A DNA stretch of 38,679 nucleotides from Streptosporangiales bacterium (GTDB lineage Bacteria > Actinomycetota > Actinomycetes > Streptosporangiales > WHST01): the NCBI GenBank assembly GCA_009379955.1, contig WHST01000059.1, forward strand, positions 1 to 38,679, read 5' to 3'. How positions within the stretch are numbered: the first letter of the stretch is position 1; every line of letters begins with the position of its first letter. Of this stretch, positions 13,525-21,838 are shown piece after piece. The translations under genes were made by a program, and so were the position numbers. Below the pieces are notes generated by a model. It had not been told where the DNA came from and ran no database searches. It was given only the letters and a program-made list of their open reading frames with translations.

Positions 13525-14891
13525 GGCGCTCCTCGGGTGTCAGCTGACGGTGCGGGTCGGTCGAGTACGTCGGTCCAGCCGTGGTCGGACATCCGTGCCA
13601 CGCCGCGCAGGGTCGTCACCAGCAGGTCGGCCTGGTCGGCGCCGAGCACGGGCGCGACCAGCTCGCGTGCCTTGCCGTCGACCTCCGCCGACGACATCGG
13701 GTCGCGTGGGCTGCCGTGGATCGCGGTGACCCGATGGGCGAGTGACCGGTCGCCGGCCCGGACGACGACATGTGCCTGGCGCAGCGGTTGCATCCCCGCG
13801 TCGGTGCGGATCGTGATGCGCGGGTCGCCGCCACCGCCGCGCCAGGACGAGAACCTACGCATGTCGTGCACCGCGGCGAAGGTCAGGCGCCCGTCGGTCA
13901 GGATCACCCCGAGCACGTACGCGAGATCGATGTCGGGCATGTCACGCGAGTCGACGACGTGGGCGAGTGAGCCCGGGAGCACGACCTCGACACCGGTGAC
14001 GTCGGTTCCGCTGAGGTGATGTGTGCGCATCACCTCCAGCAGGGCCTGCGCGGGCGCCTGGATCGGAGAGCCGACCGGCAGCCACTTGATGTTCGTCCGC
14101 GCGACGGCGTAGTCCGTGCCGAGGCCGGCCGTGAGCACGTCGGGGTCGGCGTCCTCGCCGATGACGTCGAGGAAGCCGGACTCCCCGGTGAACGGCTCGT
14201 CGATCCCCGGCCAGCCCGCCGCGACCAGCCGGGCGAGCTGCACGCCGTCGGACGCGGGCATGCCCGCGAAGACGTACGCCTTCTGCACGTGCTCGGCGTC
14301 GCGGAGCCATGCCGTCGTGCCACTCGCGCGCTGGCAGGCGTACGAGAAGAGATGTGCCAGTCGCGCCGGGCCCAGGTCGGCGAGTGCGCCGGCCGTGGCG
14401 GCGCTGCCGAACAGTCCGCCGATCGCGTGGGTGCTGTGCCGGGTGGCACGGAGTGCGGTGAAGTCGGGCCACAACGCCCGGGTCGTCCGCGCGCAGACGT
14501 CGTAGCCGAGTGCGACCGCACGCAGGAGCGACCGGCCAGGAGCCCCGGCGGACTCCGCCACGGCGAGGGCGGCCGGCACGATGGAGCAGCCCGGGTGCGT
14601 GCGTGACGGCTCGTGCGAGTCGTCGGTCTCGTCGGCGTGTGCGGCCATGCCGTTGGCCAGCGCCGCGTGCGCGGTGTCGGTGCGCAGGCCCGTACCGAGC
14701 ACGGTCGCCTGCGGGCTCCCCCCGTGGGCTCTCGCGAGAGCCTGTCCGTGCCTGCCGGCCGGCAGCACCGAGCCGGACACGATCGCCGCCACCGTGTCGA
14801 CGAGGTGGTCCGTCGCGCGCTCGGCCACGTCGTCGGGAAGCGGGCGATCGAGCGCGGTGGCCACGTACTCCGCCAGCACCCGCGTGGTCAC
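13512..14891 (-). CDS. MmgE/PrpD family protein (operon copy)
   Basis: This 459-residue protein belongs to the MmgE/PrpD family, which includes 2-methylcitrate dehydratase, cis-aconitate decarboxylase and iminodisuccinate epimerase. These enzymes act on tri- or dicarboxylates. The N-terminal helical domain holds the active-site stretch AAHADETDDSHEPSRTHPGC (His85, Asp87, Asp90, Asp91, His93). A later segment is TNIKWLPVGSPIQAPAQALL, and the C-terminal domain contains DPMSSAEVDGKARELVAPV. It differs clearly from the divergent copy at 20495, so the two probably catalyse different steps. The GTG overlaps the tctA stop (GTGA), making it part of the transporter operon. The exact reaction is not assignable from sequence. 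Confidence 0.88.
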   Translation of the reverse strand: MTTRVLAEYVATALDRPLPDDVAERATDHLVDTVAAIVSGSVLPAGRHGQALARAHGGSPQATVLGTGLRTDTAHAALANGMAAHADETDDSHEPSRTHPGCSIVPAALAVAESAGAPGRSLLRAVALGYDVCARTTRALWPDFTALRATRHSTHAIGGLFGSAATAGALADLGPARLAHLFSYACQRASGTTAWLRDAEHVQKAYVFAGMPASDGVQLARLVAAGWPGIDEPFTGESGFLDVIGEDADPDVLTAGLGTDYAVARTNIKWLPVGSPIQAPAQALLEVMRTHHLSGTDVTGVEVVLPGSLAHVVDSRDMPDIDLAYVLGVILTDGRLTFAAVHDMRRFSSWRGGGGDPRITIRTDAGMQPLRQAHVVVRAGDRSLAHRVTAIHGSPRDPMSSAEVDGKARELVAPVLGADQADLLVTTLRGVARMSDHGWTDVLDRPAPSADTRGAPCTN

Positions 14892-16441
14892 GGGTGGCGC
14901 TCCAGCTCTGCGGTCGACGCGTTCGTCGCCTCGCCGGGGACGGCGTCGTCGGACTTCGACAATAGTCGGCGCACCGGTCCGACCGCGCTCGCGAGGAGCA
15001 GCAGCACGGTGAGGCACAGGACGCCGAGCGAGATCGGCCGCTGGACGAAGACGCCCAGGTCGCCCTGCGAGATGGTGAGTGACTGGTTGAGGCTCCGCTC
15101 GAGCATCGGGCCGAGGACGACGGCCAGGACGAACGGCGCCGCCGGGTATCCCAGCCTGCGCATCCCGTATCCGAGCAGCGTGAAGAACGCCAGCAGGAGG
15201 ACGTCGACGACGTTGTTGCGCAGGCTGAACGCGCCGATCACGGCGACGAGGAAGACGAGCGTCGACAGGTAGTGGTACGGCATGCGGAGCACGGACGCGA
15301 AGAGCGGGACGAGCGGCAGGTTCAGCACGAGCAGGACGACGTTGGCCAGGTAGAGGCTCGCGATCACGCCCCAGACGAGCGCGGGCTGCTCCTGCATCAG
15401 CAGCGGCCCCGGCTGCACGCCGTAGAGCACGAGCCCGCCCAACATGACCGCGGTGGCACCCGAGCCGGGGATGCCGAGGGTCAGGAGCGGGACGAGCGCC
15501 CCCGCGGTGGCGGCGTTGTTGGCGCCCTCGGGAGCGACTACGCCGGCCATGGCGCCCTTGCCGAACGTCTCTGGCCGCTTGGAGAGCCGGCGTTCGACCC
15601 CGTAGCTGAACAGCGACGCGATGGTCGCGCCCGCGCCGGGGAGCACGCCGACGAAGAACCCGACCAGCCCGCCCCTCAGCATGCTCGGCCAGGTCTCCCG
15701 CAGGTCTGCGCGCTTCGGGTACACCGAACGCCACTTCGGCCGGCTCGCCTGCAGCGTGCCCATCCCCGTGCGGAGGTTGACGAGGATCTCGGCGAGCGCG
15801 AAGACACCCATCGCGACGATCACGAAGTCGACTCCGTCGATGAGATCCACGACGCCGAAGGTGAACCTGTTCTGCCCCGAGACCGGGTCGGCGCCGACCG
15901 TCGCGACGAGCAGGCCCGCGGCGAGGGAGACGAGGACCTTCGCCTTGGATCTGCCGCCCATGAACGCGAGCAGCGCGAAGCCCAGCAGCAGGATGGCGAA
16001 GTACTCCGGCGGGCCGAGCCGCAGCGCGAAGCTCGACAGCAGGGGCGCGCCGAACATCAGGAGCACGACGGCCAGGGTGCCCGCGGCGAACGAGCTGATG
16101 GCCGCCATCCCCAGGGCGGCGCCCGCCCGGCCCTGGCGGGCGAGCTGGTACCCGTCGAGTGCGGTGACGACAGAGGCGGACTCCCCGGGTGCGTTGACGA
16201 GGATCGTGGTGATCGAGCCGCCGTACATCGCGCCGGTGTAGATGCCCACGAACATGATGAGCGCGGAGACGGGTTCCAGGCCGATGGTGAGCGGCAGCAG
16301 GATCGCGATCGTCGCGGACGGGCCGAGACCGGGCAGCGCGCCGATGATCGTGCCGACGAGCGCGCCGATCAGAGCGAAGAGGATGTTCTGCGGCTCGAAG
16401 GCGACCGCGAACCCGTGCAGGATGTCGGAGAACGGGATCAT
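14888..16441 (-). CDS. tctA: Tripartite tricarboxylate transporter, large membrane subunit TctA
   Basis: This 517-residue subunit forms the transport channel of a TTT-family importer, which takes up di- and tricarboxylates using an ion gradient and a periplasmic binding protein. The family signatures are [20 protein letters not shown] near the start and [20 protein letters not shown] in the second half, each part of an inverted repeat of membrane helices. About 11-12 helices are visible. The ATG overlaps the tctB stop (ATGA) and its own stop overlaps the MmgE/PrpD gene. Known substrates of TTT systems include citrate, tartrate, tricarballylate and sulfolactate; this one is unknown. Confidence 0.96.
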   Translation of the reverse strand: MIPFSDILHGFAVAFEPQNILFALIGALVGTIIGALPGLGPSATIAILLPLTIGLEPVSALIMFVGIYTGAMYGGSITTILVNAPGESASVVTALDGYQLARQGRAGAALGMAAISSFAAGTLAVVLLMFGAPLLSSFALRLGPPEYFAILLLGFALLAFMGGRSKAKVLVSLAAGLLVATVGADPVSGQNRFTFGVVDLIDGVDFVIVAMGVFALAEILVNLRTGMGTLQASRPKWRSVYPKRADLRETWPSMLRGGLVGFFVGVLPGAGATIASLFSYGVERRLSKRPETFGKGAMAGVVAPEGANNAATAGALVPLLTLGIPGSGATAVMLGGLVLYGVQPGPLLMQEQPALVWGVIASLYLANVVLLVLNLPLVPLFASVLRMPYHYLSTLVFLVAVIGAFSLRNNVVDVLLLAFFTLLGYGMRRLGYPAAPFVLAVVLGPMLERSLNQSLTISQGDLGVFVQRPISLGVLCLTVLLLLASAVGPVRRLLSKSDDAVPGEATNASTAELERHP

Positions 16442-16941
16442 GAGCGCAGGATCCCGATCGGCAGCGGCACCTCGAGGAGCCGGGCGAAGACCACCGACAG
16501 CGTGATCGCGGCGAGCACCGAGAAGATCGCGGACCGGATGACGCCCACGCGTTCGACCCCGACGAGCACGGCGAACGAGAAGAGCTTGGCCGTCACCACG
16601 AAGCCGACGGCTTCGAGGACCAGCGCGACCACCACGAGCAGGAGCAGCGCGAGTGCCGGCTTGGCACGAGCGTGCCATCCGGCGGGCTCGGGGACGGGTG
16701 CGTCACCGGTCACCCGGCCCGCCGGTCTCACCAGCACTGCCCGCAACAGCACCACCAGGCCGAAGACGCCGAGGGTGAGCGATGCCCACAGCGGGAGGAA
16801 CCCGGGGCCGGGGCGTCCGTACTCCACCCGGTACGCGAATTGAAGCGACAGCAGGAGGAACGCGCCGCTCGCCGCGACGATCACCAGGCCGGCGGCGACC
16901 TCGACCCCCCGCGAGGGTGAGTCAGGCACCGAGTCGGGCAT
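16438..16941 (-). CDS. tctB: Tripartite tricarboxylate transporter, small membrane subunit TctB
   Basis: This 167-residue hydrophobic protein has four predicted membrane helices (about 14-36, 50-72, 94-122 and 136-160) and the PGPGFLPLWASLTLG segment typical of TctB. It pairs with TctA in the membrane. It starts four bases after the tctC stop and overlaps tctA by four bases, so the three transporter genes are translationally coupled. Sequence conservation in this family is low; the call rests on size, topology and position. Confidence 0.9.
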   Translation of the reverse strand: MPDSVPDSPSRGVEVAAGLVIVAASGAFLLLSLQFAYRVEYGRPGPGFLPLWASLTLGVFGLVVLLRAVLVRPAGRVTGDAPVPEPAGWHARAKPALALLLLVVVALVLEAVGFVVTAKLFSFAVLVGVERVGVIRSAIFSVLAAITLSVVFARLLEVPLPIGILRS

Positions 16942-16945
16942 GACG

Positions 16946-17953
16946 TCACCTCCGCTTCAGGTCCATGTCCTCGATGAGCTCGGAGAGCCGGGGTGCCACC
17001 TCGTCGTCGAGGTAGGCGTCCAGCTGCGTGTGGTCCTGGTACGCCGCGAGCGCGCCGCTCTCCTTCACGTACTGCTTCCACTCGGGAGTGCCGGCGACCT
17101 TGCGCATGGCGGACTCGAGGAACGTCACCGCCTCCTCGCACATCTCCGGTGCGCCGAGCAGGATCCGCGGTGACTCCCCGGTCACGTCGATCCCGGCCTC
17201 CTTCGCCGTCGGGACGGTCGGCAGCGTGGACAGCCGTCGTTCGGTGGAGAACGCCACCAGACCGCGCGCCTTACCCGCCCTGATCTGCTCGAGTGCCTCG
17301 GACGGCTGGCCGGATGCCATGTCGACGTGCCCGCCGAGCATGTTCACCATCGCCGCGCCGCCGCTGTCGTGGTTGACGTAGCTGAACTTCGCCCCGGCGT
17401 CGCGCGCCACCTGGTAGAAGAGCAGGTGGTCGGAGGAGCCGATGGTGCCGAAGCCGACGGTGATCTTGCCCGGCCGTCGCTCGGCGTCGGTGAGCAGGTC
17501 GCCGACGTTCTTCCACGGCGCGTCATCGCGGACCAGCCACACGTTCGGGTCCAGGGTCATCCGTGCGATCGGCGTGACCTCGTCGAGGTTGACGCCGATC
17601 CCGCCGCGCATGATGTTGACGAGCACGGAGATCGGGGTCGAGATCGTGGTGTGGTCGTCGCCGCTCGCGAGCCGGCGGATCGCGCTCGCGCCGTCGCCGC
17701 CCTCGGCGTTCTCGACGACGAACGGCTGCGGTGAGATCTCGTGCTTCTTCACGATCTGCGCGATCTCACGGGCGATCAGGTCGGACCCGCCGCCGGGTCC
17801 GGTGTGCACGAGGATCGTGACCGGCTTGGTCGGATAGTCGGCACAGTCGGAGGATCCGCCGGACGACGAGTCCTGACCGGTGATCGCGCTGCAGGCGGAC
17901 AGGAGGAGGGAGAGGGCAACCACTGCGGGGAGCCAAGCGCTTCGTCGGGCCAT
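16946..17953 (-). CDS. tctC: Tripartite tricarboxylate transporter, substrate-binding lipoprotein TctC
   Basis: This 335-residue solute-binding protein captures the carboxylate outside the membrane and delivers it to TctAB. It has a lipoprotein signal with a lipobox (LLLSACSA), so it should be anchored by Cys21. The mature domain has the TctC/Bug-family hallmarks YPTKPVTILVHTGPGGGSD, IGSSDHLLFYQVAR, FSYVNHDSGGAAMVNMLGGH and LPTVPTAKEAGIDV. Bug-family proteins bind carboxylates through backbone contacts in two conserved loops, so the ligand cannot be read off. GAAGGTG lies seven bases before the ATG. The gene follows the second ComA-family gene by 26 bases. Confidence 0.95.
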   Translation of the reverse strand: MARRSAWLPAVVALSLLLSACSAITGQDSSSGGSSDCADYPTKPVTILVHTGPGGGSDLIAREIAQIVKKHEISPQPFVVENAEGGDGASAIRRLASGDDHTTISTPISVLVNIMRGGIGVNLDEVTPIARMTLDPNVWLVRDDAPWKNVGDLLTDAERRPGKITVGFGTIGSSDHLLFYQVARDAGAKFSYVNHDSGGAAMVNMLGGHVDMASGQPSEALEQIRAGKARGLVAFSTERRLSTLPTVPTAKEAGIDVTGESPRILLGAPEMCEEAVTFLESAMRKVAGTPEWKQYVKESGALAAYQDHTQLDAYLDDEVAPRLSELIEDMDLKRR

Positions 17954-17979
17954 GGCTGTTCACCTTCTGGGAGGGTTCG

Positions 17980-18798
17980 TTACGCGTCCTCGAGCGCGGC
18001 GGCCTTCGCCGCGCCGTCGTTCAGGAACCAGTAGCCGACGTCGCGAGTCATGCCGACACGCATGCTCTCCACGACGAGGGCGTCGTCGGGTAGCAGGTTC
18101 TCGAAGCTCACCTCGGGGCCGAAGCGGCCGAGCAGGTCGACCGTCAGGTGCGGCCAGCCGGCGGGGCGCACCTCGAAGACGAGCGAGGCGAGGCCGACCC
18201 GGTCGACGAGCCGGTCGAGCGCGGACGGCTCGTCCTCGCACCACACGAGGATGTCGGTGTTCTCCAGCGTGACGGACGAGGCGCCCGAGTCGAGGTCGGC
18301 ACGCACCCGCTCCACCGTCTCGTCGAGGTCCATCGGACCGGACGAGATCTTCTCGCCGAGCTCGGTGAACACCGCGAGGCCGTGGTCGCGTGCGCGACCG
18401 ATCAGCTCGTGCTTGCGGGACCGGCTGAGCCGTTCGATCGAGTCCTCGCTGATCTCGACGCCGTCGAAGCCGAGCTCGGCGAGCCGTTCGAGGTACGCCT
18501 CCTCCTTGCGCTGCAGGACGGCTATCTGGAACGGGATGCCGCCGGGACGTACGGGAAGCCCGGTCTCGTGGTAGAGCGCGATCCTCGCCGTGAGCCGGCC
18601 GAGGTCCAGGTCGCGGATCAGCCCGACATGGTCGGTGAGCTTGATCCAGTCGACGACGTCGGCCGCCGTCTCGCAGAGCCCGGCCGCGGCCGTGGTGGCG
18701 AGCCGGCGGTCCTTGACGACGGTGAGCCCGTGGCTACGCGGCTTCGCGCCACGTGCAGGCAGCCGGAGGAACGGCATGCCGCAGGAGTCCGGCGCCAT
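17980..18798 (-). CDS. Phosphosulfolactate synthase (ComA)-family protein, paralogue 2
   Basis: This 272-residue TIM-barrel protein belongs to the family of ComA, which adds sulfite to phosphoenolpyruvate in coenzyme M synthesis. Shared family segments are VVDWIKLTDHVGL, GLPVRPGGIPFQIAV, LGFDGVEISEDSIE, FTELGEKIS (Lys150, at the position of the ComA active-site lysine) and GASSVTLENTD. The loop after IKL lacks the archaeal GWGTS-like sequence, so phosphate or sulfonate handling may differ. The gene starts three bases after paralogue 1 and is the more divergent of the two. Synthesis of coenzyme M is unlikely here; a catabolic or lyase role with the neighbouring carboxylate transporter is inferred. 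No reaction is assigned. Confidence 0.8.
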   Translation of the reverse strand: MAPDSCGMPFLRLPARGAKPRSHGLTVVKDRRLATTAAAGLCETAADVVDWIKLTDHVGLIRDLDLGRLTARIALYHETGLPVRPGGIPFQIAVLQRKEEAYLERLAELGFDGVEISEDSIERLSRSRKHELIGRARDHGLAVFTELGEKISSGPMDLDETVERVRADLDSGASSVTLENTDILVWCEDEPSALDRLVDRVGLASLVFEVRPAGWPHLTVDLLGRFGPEVSFENLLPDDALVVESMRVGMTRDVGYWFLNDGAAKAAALEDA

Positions 18799-18801
18799 GG
18801 C

Positions 18802-19605
18802 TCATCCTCGATCCGTCGCCGGCTCGAGCTGCTGGAAGAGCGTGTAGCCCTCGTCGCGACCGATGCCGTACCTGGCCGGCTCGATCTTGAGCCCGACCTG
18901 CTCCGGCAGGATGTTGGGCCCGAGGTTCACGTCGGGTCCGAAGGTCTCGAGCAGCCACATCTGGTGCGCGGTCGTCTCCGCCTCGAAGATGAGCGGGTCG
19001 AGTCCGGTCTTCTCGACGAGCCGAACGAGCCGACCGGCCTCCTTGCCGTCGCACCGCGCACCCAGGGTCACGTCGAGCTGGCTGCGCTCGAGGATGACGC
19101 GCGAGGCGCCGGCGTCGAGCATCGCGTTGATCTCGTCGGCCGCGCCGTCGACGTCGAACGCCGCCGTCGGGTACTTCTTCCCGTACTCGAAGAGCACCTC
19201 GAGTCCGGCGGCGATGGCGCCTTCGACCGCTTGGCGCTTGTCGGCGAGCGCGATGTCGATGATGTTGTCGGAGATCTCGATCGCCTGGAACCCGAGGTCG
19301 CGCAGCCCGTCGAGGGTCTGCGGGAGCATGCCCCGGTGGTACGCGACCTCGAAGACGATGCCGCCGGGGAACGGGACGATGTCGTGCCGCCGGTAGATGG
19401 CGTTCTTCTCGCGGGTGATGTCGGCGGCCGTGTACCAGACGGCCCACTGACGGAGCTTGACGTAGTCGAGGTAGTCGCCGATGGCGCGCGCGACGTCGGT
19501 CGCCTCGCCGACGCCGAACCCCCAGTCCCTGACGATGGTGATGCCCTTGTCGCGCGGCTTGCGGCCGCGTCGGGGGAGATCGAGGAATTCCAGTCCGTAT
19601 TTCAT
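18802..19605 (-). CDS. Phosphosulfolactate synthase (ComA)-family protein, paralogue 1
   Basis: This 267-residue ComA-family TIM barrel shows LDYVKLRQWAVW, REKNAIYRRHDIVPFPGGIV, LGFQAIEISDNIIDIAL, LFEYGKKYP (Lys143-Lys144, matching the ComA GKK) and GASRVILERSQLDV. It ends VNLGPNILPEQVGLKIEPAR, like the C-terminal segment of ComA. The residues after VKL (RQWAVW) differ both from archaeal ComA and from paralogue 2. Tandem arrangement suggests a hetero-oligomer or two sequential steps. It is the first gene after gntR (29 bases) with only a weak ribosome-binding site. Known family members make phosphosulfolactate from sulfite and phosphoenolpyruvate; the reverse direction or a related conjugate addition/elimination is possible here. 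Confidence 0.82.
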   Translation of the reverse strand: MKYGLEFLDLPRRGRKPRDKGITIVRDWGFGVGEATDVARAIGDYLDYVKLRQWAVWYTAADITREKNAIYRRHDIVPFPGGIVFEVAYHRGMLPQTLDGLRDLGFQAIEISDNIIDIALADKRQAVEGAIAAGLEVLFEYGKKYPTAAFDVDGAADEINAMLDAGASRVILERSQLDVTLGARCDGKEAGRLVRLVEKTGLDPLIFEAETTAHQMWLLETFGPDVNLGPNILPEQVGLKIEPARYGIGRDEGYTLFQQLEPATDRG

Positions 19606-19634
19606 TGTGGGTACCTGCCCTACTGCTGCGCTGG

Positions 19635-20411
19635 TCAGGGAGAGGACACGAGGTCGATCCGCATCTGCATCCGGTAGCGGTCGTGGCGGTGGAAGATCCG
19701 GGAGAAGATCACGGGCGTGCCGGTCGTCACGTACCAGACCCGCTCGATGATGACGAGCGGTGCGCCGACGGCGATGCCGAGTGGCTCGGCGTGGTGCTGG
19801 TCGGCAGTGCCGACCTCGAGGGTGGCGTCGACGTGGGAGAACTCCAGCCCGTAGCGCGTGCCGAGGAGGTCACGCAGGGCGCTCGACGCGAAGTCGGCGG
19901 GCCCGAGGCCGGGGAAGAGCCGCTGCGACAGGTAGGTGACCTGCGTGGCGACGACCTCCCCGTCGGAGAGCCGCAGTCGGCGGATCTTGTAGACCAGCTC
20001 CTTGTCGGTGACGGCGAGCCGGTCCTTCAGCCGCACGTCGGGGGGGATGGTGTCGACACCCATCACCCGGATGGTCGGTGAACCGCCGCGCCGGGAGATG
20101 AGCTCACGCGTGGACACGAGCGACTGCAGGCCGGCGATCTCCTCGCCGAGCTTCGCCGGGGCGACGTAGGTGCCGCTGCCCTGGCGGCTGAAAAGGACGC
20201 CTTCGGCGACGAGGCTGTTGACGGCCTGGCGCACCGTCGTGCGGCTGACGCCGAACTGGGTGCAGAGCTCGCCCTCGGTGGGGAGACGGGAACCGGGTTG
20301 CTGCGAGCTCGCGAGGTCGCGAAGGGCTCGCTTGACCTGCCGCCAGAGTGACGTCGCGGACTGGTCGATCTCGCTGCGCGAGACGGCCAGCGGACTCCGG
20401 TCGGGCGGCAT
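19635..20411 (-). CDS. GntR family regulator, HutC/UTRA subfamily
   Basis: This 258-residue regulator has an N-terminal GntR winged helix (SRLPTEGELCTQFGVSRTTV, then VAEGVLFSRQGSGTYVAP) and a C-terminal UTRA ligand-binding domain (about 90-250; RLSDGEVVATQVTYLSQRLF and PLVIIERVWYVTTGTPVIFS). UTRA proteins sense small acidic or sugar-like metabolites. GGAGGGAG lies six bases before the ATG. It is the first gene of the carboxylate operon and divergent from an MmgE/PrpD gene, with a perfect palindrome overlapping both promoters. It is therefore the probable local repressor, relieved by the transported substrate or an intermediate. Confidence 0.93.
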   Translation of the reverse strand: MPPDRSPLAVSRSEIDQSATSLWRQVKRALRDLASSQQPGSRLPTEGELCTQFGVSRTTVRQAVNSLVAEGVLFSRQGSGTYVAPAKLGEEIAGLQSLVSTRELISRRGGSPTIRVMGVDTIPPDVRLKDRLAVTDKELVYKIRRLRLSDGEVVATQVTYLSQRLFPGLGPADFASSALRDLLGTRYGLEFSHVDATLEVGTADQHHAEPLGIAVGAPLVIIERVWYVTTGTPVIFSRIFHRHDRYRMQMRIDLVSSP

Positions 20412-20434
20412 CGTCCACTCCCTCCGGCGAGGAG

Positions 20435-20473
20435 ATTCATCATGTTGTCATGATGAATTTTGCGTGTCAACAT
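20435..20473. promoter_or_regulatory. Palindromic operator and overlapping divergent promoters of gntR and mmgE
   Basis: ATTCATCATG (20435-20444), TTGT, CATGATGAAT (20449-20458) is a perfect inverted repeat with 10-bp arms. A minus-strand promoter can be drawn as TTGACA (20465-20470), 17 bp, CAACAT (20442-20447). A plus-strand promoter can be drawn as TTGTCA (20445-20450), 17 bp, CAACAT (20468-20473). One bound GntR dimer could thus control both directions. The palindrome is certain; the promoter hexamers are predictions. Confidence 0.7.
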
Positions 20474-20494
20474 GGCCCCGTGGTGGAGCCGCTG

Positions 20495-21838
20495 ATGGAC
20501 ACCGTGAGTCGCTGGGTCGCCGCGACCACGCACCACGACCTCCCGGTGGAGGTGCGCGCGAAGGCGGCGCAGGGCGTCCTCGACGGGCTCGGGGTGGCGC
20601 TGGCCGGTTCACGGCACCCGGCGAGCCGTCCCGTCACGAGACTGGTGACCGATCTCGGCGGGCGTCCGGAGGCGAGCGTTCTCGGCTCCGGCCTGCGCAC
20701 GTCGAGTGTCGACGCCGCGCTGGCGAACGCCTACTACGCCCACGTGCTGGACTTCGACGACACGCACGTCGACGCGATCGTCCACGTCAACGCGCCCGTC
20801 CTGGCGGCGGCCCTGGCGACCGCGGAGGCGACCGGGGCCGCCGGTGCCGCCCTGCTCGCGGCGCAGGCCGTCGGCATGGAGGTCACCTCGCGGATGGCGG
20901 TGGCCATGGAGCAGCACCACGACCACGGCTGGCACCTCACCGGTGTCGCCGGCGCGTTCGGCGCCGCCGCTGCGGCCGCGAGCGTCCTGCGGCTCGACCC
21001 GGAGCGCACGGCCCATGCGCTCGGTGCCGCGAGCACGCTGGCGTCGGGGCTGCGCATCCATCGGGGCACGGGGACGAAGTCGCTGAACCCGGCCAACGCC
21101 GCGGCGAACGGCGTGCTCGCCGCGCTGGCGGCACGTGCCGGCATGACGAGCAACCCCGCCGTTCTCGACGACACTCGCCGCGGCGTCCTCGTCAGCCATG
21201 GCGTGTCGACCGATCCGGCGACGCTGGCCGCCGGGCTCGGCGAGTCGTACCGCATGCTCGGCGTGGAGCCCAAGCCCTACCCGTGCGGGGTCGTGGTGCA
21301 CGCGCCGGTCGACGCCGCACTCGACCTGCTCGCGGAGCACCGCGACCGGCTCGCCGCGGACCCGGTCGAGAGCGTGGCGCTCACGGTCCACCCGCTGGTG
21401 CTGGAGCTCACCGGCAACCCCAGGCCGCGCACCGGTCTGGAGACCAAGTTCAGCGTCCAGCACGCGGTCGCCGTCGCCCTGCTCGAGGGGCGGCTCCTGC
21501 CCGAGCACTTCGGCGAGGACTGGGCCGAACGTGCGGACGTCATGCGCCTACGGGACCGCGTGACCGCGCGGGTCGACCCGGAGTCGAGCCGGCACGAGGC
21601 GACGATCCGGGTGCACACCCGCTCCGGCCACGAACTCACCTCGACGTCCGCGGCCCGCGGCACGCCGTCCCGTCCGATGACGGCCGAGGACGTCGAGGCG
21701 AAGTTCCGCCACCTGGCCACGCCGGTCCTCGGCGACCTGCGGGCAGGGCAGGTCGTCGAACGCGTCCGCCGCCTGGCGGACGCCGGCCCGGTCGACGACC
21801 TGACCGCGCTCCTCCGCCCGTACCCCCCGGGCGAATGA
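20495..21838 (+). CDS. MmgE/PrpD family protein (divergent copy)
   Basis: This 447-residue protein is of the MmgE/PrpD type, related to 2-methylcitrate dehydratase and cis-aconitate decarboxylase. The active-site stretch is HVLDFDDTHVDAIVHVNAPV (Asp86, Asp88, Asp89, His91). Later come GLRIHRGTGTKSLNPANAAA, VEPKPYPCGVVVHAPVDAAL and the lysine-containing LETKFSVQHAVAVALLEG, which is closer to the classical family pattern than the operon copy. ATG 20495 is chosen because GGAG lies six bases upstream and the protein then opens at the normal place; the frame extends further upstream into the gntR promoter. It is transcribed away from gntR under the shared operator, so it belongs to the same pathway. 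Confidence 0.88.
   Translation: MDTVSRWVAATTHHDLPVEVRAKAAQGVLDGLGVALAGSRHPASRPVTRLVTDLGGRPEASVLGSGLRTSSVDAALANAYYAHVLDFDDTHVDAIVHVNAPVLAAALATAEATGAAGAALLAAQAVGMEVTSRMAVAMEQHHDHGWHLTGVAGAFGAAAAAASVLRLDPERTAHALGAASTLASGLRIHRGTGTKSLNPANAAANGVLAALAARAGMTSNPAVLDDTRRGVLVSHGVSTDPATLAAGLGESYRMLGVEPKPYPCGVVVHAPVDAALDLLAEHRDRLAADPVESVALTVHPLVLELTGNPRPRTGLETKFSVQHAVAVALLEGRLLPEHFGEDWAERADVMRLRDRVTARVDPESSRHEATIRVHTRSGHELTSTSAARGTPSRPMTAEDVEAKFRHLATPVLGDLRAGQVVERVRRLADAGPVDDLTALLRPYPPGE

Noticed and set aside
14888-17953. Assigning the TTT transporter to citrate
   Set aside because: Substrate cannot be read from TctABC sequences, and the neighbouring enzymes do not form a known citrate pathway.
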